Below are positions 11,360 through 22,253 of a stretch of DNA of 64,000 bases, piece after piece. A program made the translations under genes and the position numbers. The notes beneath the pieces are model-generated. The model was given only the letters and a program-made list of their open reading frames with translations, made no database searches and was not told the origin of the DNA. How positions within the stretch are numbered: the stretch's first letter is position 1; each line of letters begins with the position of its first letter. The DNA lies in NCBI RefSeq assembly GCF_905171765.1, contig NC_053394.1, positions 159,349,256 through 159,413,255 on the forward strand, written 5' to 3'. This stretch comes from Bufo bufo. Its lineage: Eukaryota > Chordata > Amphibia > Anura > Bufonidae.

Positions 11360-12075
11360 TAGAGATGTCGCGAACATAAAATTTTCTGTTCGCGAACGGG
11401 CGAACCACCATAGACTTCAATAGAGAGGTGAATTTTAAAACCAACAGGGACTCTTTCTGGCCACAATAGTGATGGAAAAGTTGTTTCAAGGGGACTAACA
11501 CCTGGACTGTGGCATGCCGGAGGGGGATCCATGGCAAAACTCCCATGGAAAATTACGTAGTTAACGCAGAGTGTGGTAAGTTGAATTCGCAATGCGATTA
11601 ATATAACCTGCATTAATCGCATTGCGAATTCAACTTAGATCTGAGTTCCTAATGGTTGTATTGCTAGAATTGACGAATATAACGAATATAGCACTATATT
11701 CTCAATCTTCGTTATAGTCTAGCAATACAACCATTAGGAACCCAGCTCTAAGTTGAATTCGCAATGCGATTAATATAACCTGTATTAATCGCATTGCGAT
11801 TACAACTTAGTCAAATTTGTGACACTGCAGCTTCAGAATGAATCTAAGATGGATGCTGTCCTTGCTTTTTGATAGGAGGTGGGAGGGTCTGGGAGGGAGG
11901 GTATGCTGATTGGCTGGAATGTGTCTGCTGACTGTGAGGTACAGGGTCAAAAATTGCTCAATGATGATTTATAGGGGGCGGACCGAACATCGCATATGTT
12001 CGCCCACCGCGGCGAACGCGAACAAGCTATGTTTGCCAGGAACTGTTCGCCGGCGAAAAGTTCGGGACATCACTA
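11360..12075. mobile_element. Short deletion derivative of hAT-A
   Basis: It starts TAGAGATGTCGCGAAC and ends GTTCGGGACATCACTA. Its left ~212 bp and right ~250 bp match the two ends of hAT-A, but the middle is replaced by a palindromic block (11577-11810). It has no coding potential, so it fits a non-autonomous element. It lies one base from hAT-A. The PLE at 12091 inserted just past its right end. Confidence 0.75.
11577..11810. repeat. Three consecutive hairpins
   Basis: Hairpins at 11577-11637 and 11748-11810 are near copies of each other, with arms around 'gttgaattcgcaatgcg'. They flank a third hairpin at about 11643-11742 with arms 'cctaatggttgtattgcta' and its complement. The whole block is close to symmetric and could be a small palindromic insertion. 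Confidence 0.85.
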
Positions 12076-12299
12076 GTGACTGTAAGTAATTAGTAGAGTG
12101 AAGAACCGCACTCAATCAATTGTCTCTGGTGCCAATCAAGGACTGCGAGCAGTCAGTAAATATGAAATGAAAATTGCGGCACTCAGATACTGGATTATTG
12201 CGTACAAAACTTTTTTATTTTTTCATTTTGTCAAGCATTTAGCAGTGATTCATCCAAAACAGCCCAATTTTAGATCCTTGGTACAAACAGTGGATTTGA

Positions 12300-12339
12300 G
12301 ACCAGACGTTTCGGTCGTGACAGACCTTCATCAGTGGTC
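12300..12339 (-). ncRNA. Hammerhead ribozyme motif, left PLE arm
   Basis: On the minus strand helix I is GACCA paired with TGGTC, the core is CTGATGA, helix II is GGTC/GACC with a six-base loop, then comes GAAA. A minimal helix III (ACGT) is followed by the cleavage triplet GTC; cleavage would be after the C at 12305. All invariant core bases are present. Hammerheads with a very short helix III are known from Penelope-like elements and probably act as dimers. Activity is not shown by sequence. Confidence 0.8.
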
Positions 12340-13727
12340 ACATATTTTATCTGTAATAATACATGGTGCGAGACATAAGTTTGGCATAAAAAAAACTGAA
12401 AATACTTGTTTTTACATAAAAAAGAAATTTTTTACATATATATATATACAAATGTAGTTATCCAATATATTGTATAGTATATAATTGACACATAAGGGAA
12501 CATGTTGCTGACGTCAGAGTGATGAAATACATCAAGGCCGCATGATGCAGGTTATGGTTGGATGGATGTCTCATCATGATAAACAGCTACAATAAGGTAA
12601 ATATACGTCATGACAAAATGATGTAGCTACCCAATTATCTAATATATCCATCGTCATATCCTGCATGGTACAAAGCATAAATGTGGAACGATGAGGTGAT
12701 AACCTACATGAAATGTGGCCCCTCCTATGGTATTGATGGTAAATATGGTCTAGGTACATAGAGGGTCACAGTATATATTGTTAGTATTGACATCATAGAT
12801 TATAATATGCAATGTGGCACGGAATGTATGGGTTGTAGCGTGCATCCACAACATGGTTTGTGAGGTATTAAAGCAATGCAATATTAGGTATACATATTAT
12901 TAGACGTAGTCTAAGGTATTGTGCATTTGTGTGCACGCCCCCATCCATACATGCGTGCCACCGTACATGTGTTAGACAAGATCAATGAAAGTGGTGGATG
13001 TTAGATCCTGCAGGAGATGATTCCCTGGGGAGTGACATGGCAGGCTGTATATCTGTATCGGATCGGAGATGGCGGATGCCGCTGTAAGTACTGTCTTGAT
13101 CCTTTATAATCTGCAAGGCAAATATTTATACAGCTCATTACCTGTTCTTGTAGGGTCCGGACATCTGGGTTTGGATGCATGGCATTGCATCGAGCCCGTC
13201 CCTGTCTTAAATGTATGGTCTCCCTTGTAGTTCCGGTCACCTGACCGGAAGTGACGCGGACGCTGGAACGCATGTTTGCGTTCCACAGGGACATCATGTG
13301 ATCAGGGAGGAGGTACAGGTGTTACAACGTCGGATACATACCGGAGTATGTTTTCTGACTAGTGTGAAAGCTCCTATGTCTAATCAGGGAAGTAATACAG
13401 GATATGGACGTTGATCAAACGTAGTGTCAAATCTTTCTGATGCCCCAGGGGGCTATATTGTATAGTTTGTGTTGTTGTGGCAACTATTAAACAGATGAGT
13501 CAATTCCACATGCTGTAATGCACATTCTATAATTATGAAGAGAGGGGGATGGGGGAGGGGTATGAAGAAGAGGAGAACCTGGAGAGAAAAGGATTAGTCA
13601 TGCAGGAATGGGGGGGGAAAAATAGGGGAAGAGATAATCTCACCCACATCAGTTGCAATATTATTTTCAGCGTGTCTGTGAAAGTGAAAAGACAAAAGCA
13701 TATTAGAGCAATATTCACAAACACGGG

Positions 13728-15323
13728 TCATACATTAATAAAAAAGTCGCATTCACGGTTTAGTCCATTAGGTGCCAATGTCCCTAGCTTATGGATCCAG
13801 AACGCCTCTCGTTGCCTTAGGAGGAGTATCCGGTTGCCTCCTCTCCTTGATGGGTCTATCTGGTCCAGAATTTGGAAACGCAATTGCGAAATTTGATGTT
13901 TTTTATCCGTAAAGTGGTATGGAATTGGCAAGTAAGTATGCCCAAGTCTTATTGTCGACTTGTGCTTACTTATGCGGTCCCGTGCGTGTTGCGTCGTTTC
14001 TCCTACATAAGCGAGTCCGCATGGGCATTTTATCAAATATACCACAAAAGTTGAGTCACAAGTGTAGAATCCACGAATCGGAATCCTTTGTCCAGTCCGT
14101 GGATGTGTGGCATATTCGCCTTTTATGACGCTGGAGCATTGGGCGCAATGGAGACATGGGTATGTTCCTAATCGTCTGCTCTGTAGAAAGGTTTGTCTGG
14201 GTAGCTTCGTGAAGCTGCCTATATCGGCTTTTATTAGTTTATCCCTGATGTTAGACGGCCTTTTGTAGCATGTTAACGGCGTTTGATTAAATTCTTTTAT
14301 AGAGGGATAAGCTTTGGTTAAGAGTGACCAGTGCTGTTTGAGGGCCTGTTGGATTTTCGGCATTAGAGGATGATATGTAGTCACGCATGCAATTCTATTC
14401 TCGTTATTAATTTTATTAATTTTTTGTCGTGGTTCTTGGATCCCGGTGAAGTCCTGTAGGGTATCTTTAAGGATGCTATCTGGATAACCCCTCCTACGGA
14501 ATTTTTCTGTCATGGCTACAAATTGTGTGTTTTTTAAAACGTCATTACTCACGATGCGGTCAACGCGTGTCAATTGTGATCGGGGTAGGGATTGTTTTGT
14601 GGCCCTGGGGTGGCAACTGTTGTAGTGAAGTAGGCTGTTCCGGTCAGTTGGTTTATTGTATAGATCTATAGATAATGTACCTGTGGAATCAATTTTGACC
14701 AGTGTGTCCAGGAAACTTATTTCCTCCGTGCTGGTGTGTGAGGTAAAGCCTAACTCTTCATAAGTTTGGTTCAGGTCGGTTACCATCTGGTGTATAGAGG
14801 AAATTGGTCCCCTCCATATACAAAAGATGTCGTCTATGAAACGATACCAAATATCGGCATATTGTTGGAATAAGGGGTTCGTATAGACATGATCTTCTTC
14901 AAATGCTATCATGAATGCGTTAGCATAGGGCGGGGCCACATTAGACCCCATCGCGGTACCCCGTTTCTGGCCAAAGAATGTGTCCCCAAATAGAAAGAAG
15001 TTTTTAGTGAGTATTATCTCCAGGATTTTGAGGCAAAATTCCTGTTGTGTGCTGTCCAGAGTGGACTGGTTGTGTAGCAGCCTTGCTGTAGCTTGGAGCC
15101 CCTTGGTGTGTGTTATTGATGTATATAAGCTGTTTACATCTAGGGTCACAAGAGTACTTCCCGGTGTGATGGTTATCCCTTTAAGTTTTCTGAGGAAGTC
15201 GGTGGTGTCAAGTATAAAGGATTTGGAAGTTTTGATAAGTGGCGTCAGTATTTTTTCCATATAAACGGCAAGTGGGGAAAGGATCCCATTGTCCCCGTAT
15301 TCTATATACTGCCAAAGATCCAT
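13728..15323 (-). pseudogene. Penelope-like reverse transcriptase/GIY-YIG, 5'-truncated
   Basis: The minus frame runs 531 codons without a stop. It shows reverse transcriptase motifs TLDVNSLYTSI, GTAMGSNVAPPYAN and the catalytic FIDD in RFIDDIFCIW. A Cys cluster (CLHCAQC) and the PLE-specific GIY-YIG endonuclease (VVYLIKC...AYVGETTQHARDR) follow, and it ends CDFFINV. In intact PLEs the two activities together carry out target-primed insertion. The first ~35 codons before SPLAVYMEK lie across the 5'-5' joint and are not PLE sequence in this orientation. The N-terminal part of the reverse transcriptase, including the LPKIHK motif, is missing. The remaining part shows no frame break, so truncation occurred at insertion. 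Confidence 0.9.
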
Positions 15324-15682
15324 AAAAGCCTAATCAACCCCCCAGGTCGTCCCATAGTAGCATCTACTGACTCCATCCTTTCCCCACTTGCCGTTTATAT
15401 GGAAAAAATACTGACGCCACTTATCAAAACTTCCAAATAAGTAAGCACAAGTCGACAATAAGACTTGGGCATACTTACTTGCCAATTCCATACCACTTTA
15501 CGGATAAAAAACATCAAATTTCGCAATTGCGTTTCCAAATTCTGGACCAGATAGACCCATCAAGGAGAGGAGGCAACCGGATACTCCTCCTAAGGCAACG
15601 AGAGGCGTTCTGGATCCATAAGCTAGGGACATTGGCACCTAATGGACTAAACCGTGAATGCGACTTTTTTATTAATGTATGA
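15285..15682 (+). pseudogene. Second PLE copy, internally deleted coding remnant
   Basis: Plus-strand codons from about 15285 carry the early reverse transcriptase motif LPKIHK with PGRPIV and SPLAVYMEK. At 15437-15439 the sequence jumps directly to the C-terminal GIY-YIG end (PIPYHFTDKKHQ...CDFFINV, stop at 15680-15682). About 1.25 kb present in the left copy is missing here, including the FIDD catalytic motif and most of the endonuclease. The copy therefore cannot encode an enzyme. It extends slightly further 5' than the left copy, showing that the two were reverse-transcribed separately or truncated at different points. Confidence 0.87.
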
Positions 15683-17070
15683 CCCGTGTTTGTGAATATT
15701 GCTCTAATATGCTTTTGTCTTTTCACTTTCACAGACACGCTGAAAATAATATTGCAACTGATGTGGGTGAGATTATCTCTTCCCCTATTTTTCCCCCCCC
15801 ATTCCTGCATGACTAATCCTTTTCTCTCCAGGTTCTCCTCTTCTTCATACCCCTCCCCCATCCCCCTCTCTTCATAATTATAGAATGTGCATTACAGCAT
15901 GTGGAATTGACTCATCTGTTTAATAGTTGCCACAACAACACAAACTATACAATATAGCCCCCTGGGGCATCAGAAAGATTTGACACTACGTTTGATCAAC
16001 GTCCATATCCTGTATTACTTCCCTGATTAGACATAGGAGCTTTCACACTAGTCAGAAAACATACTCCGGTATGTATCCGACGTTGTAACACCTGTACCTC
16101 CTCCCTGATCACATGATGTCCCTGTGGAACGCAAACATGCGTTCCAGCGTCCGCGTCACTTCCGGTCAGGTGACCGGAACTACAAGGGAGACCATACATT
16201 TAAGACAGGGACGGGCTCGATGCAATGCCATGCATCCAAACCCAGATGTCCGGACCCTACAAGAACAGGTAATGAGCTGTATAAATATTTGCCTTGCAGA
16301 TTATAAAGGATCAAGACAGTACTTACAGCGGCATCCGCCATCTCCGATCCGATACAGATATACAGCCTGCCATGTCACTCCCCAGGGAATCATCTCCTGC
16401 AGGATCTAACATCCACCACTTTCATTGATCTTGTCTAACACATGTACGGTGGCACGCATGTATGGATGGGGGCGTGCACACAAATGCACAATACCTTAGA
16501 CTACGTCTAATAATATGTATACCTAATATTGCATTGCTTTAATACCTCACAAACCATGTTGTGGATGCACGCTACAACCCATACATTCCGTGCCACATTG
16601 CATATTATAATCTATGATGTCAATACTAACAATATATACTGTGACCCTCTATGTACCTAGACCATATTTACCATCAATACCATAGGAGGGGCCACATTTC
16701 ATGTAGGTTATCACCTCATCGTTCCACATTTATGCTTTGTACCATGCAGGATATGACGATGGATATATTAGATAATTGGGTAGCTACATCATTTTGTCAT
16801 GACGTATATTTACTTATTGTAGCTGTTTATCATGATGAGACATCCATCCAACCATAACCTGCATCGTGCGGCCTTGATGTATTTCATCACTCTGACGTCA
16901 GCAACATGTTCCCTTATGTGTCAATTATATACTATACAATATATTGGATAACTACATTTGTATATATATATATGTAAAAAATTTCTTTTTTTATGTAAAA
17001 ACAAGTATTTTCAGTTTTTTTGATGCCAAACTTATGTCTCGCACCATGTATTATTACAGATAAAATATGT

Positions 17071-17110
17071 GACCACTGATGAAGGTCTGTCACGACCGAA
17101 ACGTCTGGTC
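17071..17110 (+). ncRNA. Hammerhead ribozyme motif, right PLE arm
   Basis: It is the inverted duplicate of the motif at 12300-12339, with identical helix I (GACCA/TGGTC), CTGATGA, GGTC/GACC helix II, GAAA, ACGT and GTC. Cleavage would fall after C17105. No base in the 40-nt core differs between the two copies. Confidence 0.8.
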
Positions 17111-17396
17111 TCAAATCCACTGTTTGTACCAAGGATCTAAAATTGGGCTGTTTTGGATGAATCACTGCTAAATGCTTGACAAAATGAAAAAATAAAAAAG
17201 TTTTGTACGCAATAATCCAGTATCTGAGTGCCGCAATTTTCATTTCATAGTGACTGTAAGTAATGACATCACACCCACTATGTTAAGTTACCCGTTACCC
17301 TGCAGAGTTTCCGAGCGCACGGCGTCATTGGTTGCTAATGCTAACTCGCTATGACGCTGTGTGCTTCTTGCCGCCACTACTGTACAGTAATACACT

Positions 17397-18021
17397 TAGC
17401 AAGTAATAGAAACCAGCGGCTCAACCTATAGACCGGATGGAAACGGGTGCTCACCTCTCGGTCCACCCAGACCGCACGGTAGAAAAAAATTTGTAATAAA
17501 GAAATGAGGGGCACTCCGGATAAGGGAACAAAAAGCGGTAATCAAGATAAAATATTTAACAATTAAAATTTATTACATATAACACACATCATATCCAATT
17601 GTCATGCATAAAAACATAAAATCAATAGCAATGAAGATAAAAGGGTGGAATCCTGAAAAAACTGTTGCACATGAAAGTTCAAAAGTTCATGGGACACTGC
17701 CCACAATGAGAATGAGTCCCAGCAGGTAATGCAGTTCCAGGAGCATGTGGATAAATGATACCAAATGGAGATAAATTGCCACACAATGTCCAGCCTCAAA
17801 AACCTCCAGGGCAGGAAAATAGATGGTTAAACCAAGTCCTGGAGATAATCACTTTGCAGATATAGCACAAATGTAGCAGATTGTAGCGCTTTTCAAATGT
17901 AGCAAAAATGATAGCAGTGAATGCTTCTTACCATATGCCTTCAGTGTGCTCGTTATGGTAAAGCGAGGTAACAGCCTAACACAGCTGAACGCGGCGTCCC
18001 ACGTAGTATAGAGTCAGAGCG
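17397..18021 (-). repeat. PLE pseudo-LTR, 3' copy
   Basis: It matches 22254-22878 over 625 bp and starts 'tagcaagtaatagaaacc'. It includes an A/T-rich tract and no frame of note. It lies at the 3' end of the minus-strand element. Confidence 0.9.
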
Positions 18022-18975
18022 TGACATCTCACGTGACTCACCAGCTGAAGCTGTAGTGGCGCATCTTGTTATGCTTGCAAACACCTCAATATGAGACTGG
18101 CTCTGCAGATCACCCCAACCGACGTAGTCACTGCTCGGTCACTTGCGATACTTGGGGGAGAGAGAAGGCTCACTGTCCTGACTTGCCCAAACGCGTTTCA
18201 GGGTCTACACCCCTTCCTCAGTGGTAAAGACTGTGAGCTCTAGACAGCTTTTTATATCCTCCCAGGAAGCCAGCCACAGGTGAGACTGTGCTAATTGGGG
18301 CCTCAGGAAAACCCGATGTGGGAATCAGTTCTAATCCATGTAGGACATCATATCCTGCAGCATTTATAACATATTCAAAGACAATTATAAAATAATATGG
18401 GTAATATAGCCGCATGGGGAAACGTATCCATCAACTTCAACATCATAAACATGCTCCCATGTGTTCAATCACATACATAAACATCTATATAAAGATCCAA
18501 TAGTAGTATGGAAAATATCCCATATAACATGACTAAAAAATATATTTATTTTACATAAAATAACTTATAAATAGATAAAACATAAAAATGACAATGCAGA
18601 TGTGATCACAATATCAATTGGAGTAAAAACGCATAAAAAACGCACATGCGGTCAGATGCGTTTTTGATGCGTTTTTTTTTTTTTTTTTTTTAAATAGTAA
18701 AAAAATGTTAAAAACTATAAGATCTACCTATGCAAGGTTAAAAAAGCATACTAGATAGTAGATATAATCAATTGGAACTCTGAAAGGAATATATATTCTT
18801 AATTGGAACTCTGAAAGGTATACATATTCAGGGAGAGGCAAACATATCCGTCAAATTCTATGGAAGCCTTTATATGACGGAATGGGGAGGGGAGCAGGGC
18901 AGGGAGGGAGGGACACAGTGCTGGAAAACAGCCAAACTCTGAATCACCATCACCACCCGGCTCACCACCCGTTCC
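18022..18975 (-). other. PLE 3' untranslated region
   Basis: No coding was seen. It holds a hammerhead-like motif (18187-18225), a run of about 20 T at 18669-18690 and a short duplicated block 'aattggaactctgaaagg' near 18772 and 18801. Confidence 0.6.
18187..18225 (-). ncRNA. Hammerhead-like motif with CTGAGGA core
   Basis: The minus strand shows CCA before CTGAGGA, helix II AGGG/CCCT, GAAA, a six-base self-complementary helix III (ACGCGT) and TGG after the cleavage site. Position 7 of the hammerhead core is variable, so CTGAGGA keeps the required bases. Helix I is only 3 bp before a mismatch, so activity is less sure than for the other PLE. Confidence 0.55.
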
Positions 18976-21280
18976 TCAAAGGAATCCAAACAGTTCCCAT
19001 TCGGCATTTAAGCCTCTGGGGATCAGAGATTCAAATTCAAAAATCCGGCGTAATTCTTGCTTGGACATAGCAGCCACATGATTACCACCTCTCCATGGTT
19101 TCTTGACTCTCTCTAATGCAAAGAATTGCAAGGACGAGGGATCACAATTATGTACATCTTTGAAATGTTTTGAGAGGGAGTGCAATAAATACCCCTTTTT
19201 AATATTGGCCAGATGTTCTGCCACTCTCTTCTTTAATGTCCTCTTTGTCCTTCCTATATATTGTTTCTGGCAACCACACTGCAGCAGGTAGATAACATCC
19301 ATTGAATCACAAGTTAGACATTCTTCAATGTCAAGCCTAAAGGAATTCTGAGTGGAGGTGACACTTGTAGTTTTCCTTGCAAAGTTCGTCACCTTACAAT
19401 TCCCACACCGTCCACACCTATGGAAGCCACCAGTTCTAAGCCAATTATGGCCTTCATTTAAACCTATCTTACTATTTTTCAGTGTGGGTGCTACCTTAGC
19501 TGCCAGTGTGGTGGCTCTCGTATATGTAATTCTTGGGTCCTTGGTGAGAGATGAGCCTATAATCTTATCATCCAGGAGAAGATGCCAATGTTTCCTGATG
19601 ATTTTTTCTACCTGTCGATACTGTGAGTGATAGGGTAAAATCATCCTCAGTATCTCATCTGTTGTGGATGTACATTTTGGAACAAAGAAATCCTGTCTAT
19701 TCATACCCCTAACTTTGTCTAGAGCTTGGTTAACTGTCTGCTCTGAGTATTCTCTATCCAGAAACTGTCGACCAAGGGTGGTGGCTTCTTCTTCAAATTG
19801 CCTCTGGTCTGTACAATTCCGCTTCAGTCGCCTAAATTGGCTGACTGGTATGTTTAGCAGCCATTTGGGTAGGTGGCAGCTGGAAAAGCGAATAAAGCTA
19901 TTCCTAGCTACTTCCTTAACAAAGGTGCTGCATTTGATTAACGTTCCCTCAATTGTTACCTTGATATCTAGAAATTCAATTTCTTTATCGCTAATCTTCG
20001 GAGTAAAAATCAAATTTCTTTCATTCATATTGATTTCAACAAGGAAATCATCAAGGGTCTCCTTAGTACCATCCCAAATGAACAAAATGTCATCAATGTA
20101 CCTTCGCCAGAGCACCAGATCCCCCCCCAACCTATGCCTAATGGTCTCATACTCCCACTGAGCCAGGAAGAGATTGGCATAGCTGGGGGCGAACCTGGTG
20201 CCCATGGCGGTACCAGTCAGCTGCAGATAGAAATCCTGCTCAAAGGCAAAGTAGTTATGTGACAGGATATATTGCACTCCCTCCAAAATGAACATCATCT
20301 GTTCATTTTTCAAGGTATTATTACTCTGGAACTGTTTCAATAGCGCATCAATCCCCATTCTATGTTCAATTACGGTATAAAGGGAGCTGACATCAAGTGT
20401 GCCCAACAACCACCCTTCTTTCCATTCAAGAGATTCAAGCAATTTGATAATCTCAGTCGTATCTTTAATATAAGAGGCGGTAGTTTTGACCAGTGGTTGA
20501 AGCCAACGGTCAATATACCGCAATAAATTAGATGAGATGGAATCGATTCCCGATACTATTGGTCTTCCTGGGGGACATTTCAGATCTTTATGGATCTTAG
20601 GAAGACAATAGAAAACGGGAATCCTCTTTTGTGTATCCATAATGTATCTCGCCTCATGATCCTGCAGGAATCCCACCGTTGTTCCCTTATCACAAAAATT
20701 CTTCAACTCCCTGTAGTATTCCTCTGTAGGGTTACCTTTCAATTTCTGATATGTAGTACCATCTTCCAACTGTCTTAGACATTCACCTCTGTATGCCTCA
20801 GTATCTAAAATAACTACCGCACCGCCTTTATCGGCAGGTCTAATAGTGATCTCTTTGGTGTCTTGTAGTTCTTTAATCGCATCTCGTTCCATTTTCGTTA
20901 GATTCGGATTCCGAGTGCGACCCTTCAATAATCTTAATTCTTTTTCTATATTTGTTTTAAAGGTGATCATTTCCCCACTCATTTCCTGCCTTGGGTATTT
21001 TTTGGATCTAACCTTAAGATCAGTGTGGGAATATCTCCCGACACATGGGACATCCGGGATCATACCAGTAGCTGGATTTTTAAGAAAGTACCTCTTCAAG
21101 CAGAGCCTACGCACAAACTTCTCAATACCAACATATGTGGAAAATTTGTCGAGGGCCCTGGTCGGAGAGAACTTCAAACCTTTATTCAAAAGACGTGTCT
21201 GTGCCTCAGTCAGTGTAGTAGTGCTGATATTAATTATGTTTGATATTTCCTCGGTGAATTGTGATAATTTCTTCTTTTTT
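18976..21280 (-). CDS. Penelope-like reverse transcriptase with GIY-YIG endonuclease
   Basis: The minus frame is open for over 730 codons to the stop at 18976-18978. Numbering from 21189, reverse transcriptase motifs are LPKIHK with PPGRPIV (~196-212), LGTLDVSSLY (~262-271), GTAMGTRFAPSYAN and the catalytic YIDD at 364-367. A Cys cluster CGRCGNC precedes the GIY-YIG nuclease (IYLLQC...QYIGRTKRTLKKRV, from about 631), with WRGGN and FESLIPRGLN near the end. It would nick the target and copy element RNA. The frame has no ATG near its start; it continues upstream in the -1 frame inside ORF1 as far as a run of six A (21275-21280), so frameshifting or a single-base indel may join the two. Confidence 0.88.
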
Positions 21281-22211
21281 GTGTGTCTGCCCCTTCGTGT
21301 CTTTCCCCGTGTCTGTGTGTTTGTTGGCCTCTGTGATATGACTGTTCTTGTTGATTGTATGATTGAGGATATCGTGTCTGATTGTAATTGTGTCTCACCC
21401 CTGGTGTCCTTGTTTGATTGTCCCGATGTTCCGGGTAACGCTGTCTCAAATTGTATTCGTGTTTGTGATCTCCCTTTTGTGCAATCCCGTGTCTCCTTGG
21501 TGGGGAAGGTGTCCGAGTGTGTTTCATTCTGGGACGATGGTGAGGAGGAGTCCCATCTAAAAAAAGAGGCGATGATAGTGCCTCATACCTATTGGTGACT
21601 GCAATCAGTGATTCATGCTGTATAATATCATTAATATCATTAGTGGATCTATGTGTGTCTCTATTGTCACTGTTTTTTTCCCGGACGTGACCATTATTGC
21701 CATTGGGAACACTCCCATACAGATTTTTCAATTTTCTGTTTTTTTTATAAATAATTTCTTTTTCTAAAGTATCCAAATTCTTACAAATTCTATCATGCCA
21801 GCCCTTTGTATCTTCCCCAGTGGGGAACTGTTCTAGTTCTTTTTTAATTTTGATGATTTGCTCACCCAATTCATTGGATATTTCTTGTCGGCGTTTGATA
21901 ATCATCTGAATCAAACAAACCGACCTGGCTTTCAGAAAGGTATCCCAATCCTCTCTAAAAGTCTCATTGACTAAATCACTAGCTGGGGTTTTATTCAGAG
22001 CTAGGCCTTTTGGGATGATCCCCTTATGTAGGAAGTGGGAAAGTGAGGTCACCTCCCACTTATTCCGTAACTGTCTTTGGAGAAGTTTCTCCAAATCTCT
22101 AAATACATCACTATTAGATCTTAAATAGTTAGATTCAGCATTTCCTTCATCATTAAATACAAATTCATCAATTTTCTTGAACTTGCTATTAATATGTTCC
22201 CAAATGTCCAT
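21234..22211 (-). CDS. PLE ORF1, basic C-terminal half
   Basis: From the ATG at 22209-22211 (MDIWEHINSK) the frame runs ~325 codons to TAA 21234-21236. The N-terminal half is helical with heptad-like Lys/Glu/Leu stretches (EQIIKIKKELEQF; LDTLEKEIIYKKNRKL) that could form a coiled coil. The C-terminal half is rich in Arg, His, Gln, Tyr and Asn (YNLRQRYPEHRDNQTR; YHRGQQTHRHGERHE), typical of a nucleic-acid-binding tail. No zinc finger is seen. It overlaps the start of the reverse transcriptase frame by about 45 nt in a different phase. Function in RNA binding or particle assembly is inferred from composition and position only. Confidence 0.65.
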   Translation of the reverse strand: MDIWEHINSKFKKIDEFVFNDEGNAESNYLRSNSDVFRDLEKLLQRQLRNKWEVTSLSHFLHKGIIPKGLALNKTPASDLVNETFREDWDTFLKARSVCLIQMIIKRRQEISNELGEQIIKIKKELEQFPTGEDTKGWHDRICKNLDTLEKEIIYKKNRKLKNLYGSVPNGNNGHVREKNSDNRDTHRSTNDINDIIQHESLIAVTNRYEALSSPLFLDGTPPHHRPRMKHTRTPSPPRRHGIAQKGDHKHEYNLRQRYPEHRDNQTRTPGVRHNYNQTRYPQSYNQQEQSYHRGQQTHRHGERHEGADTQKRRNYHNSPRKYQT

Positions 22212-22253
22212 CACGCTCTATAGGGAGCACAGCCGAAGGGTGGATAAAACAAG

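Larger units (their letters stand above)
12091..17247. mobile_element. Head-to-head double Penelope-like element
   Basis: The 17-bp sequence TAGTGACTGTAAGTAAT flanks the whole unit (12074-12090 and 17248-17264). Inside, a minus-strand PLE copy (left) and a plus-strand copy (right) share their 3' ends outward and meet 5'-to-5' near 15281-15288 at GGATCC. The arms 12162-13972 and 15437-17247 are almost identical inverted repeats. The right copy lacks about 1.25 kb of internal coding sequence, with an AT microhomology at the joint. The left copy has 71 extra bases (12091-12161) at its outer end. Confidence 0.88.

Noticed and set aside
3549..11366. 8-bp target duplication for hAT-A
   Set aside because: TTCTTGAG on the left and TTAGAGAT on the right do not match; neither does GTGACTGT after 12075.
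20846..21598. 250-codon plus-strand frame opposite the PLE
   Set aside because: It is the antisense of the reverse transcriptase/ORF1 region with no recognisable domain.
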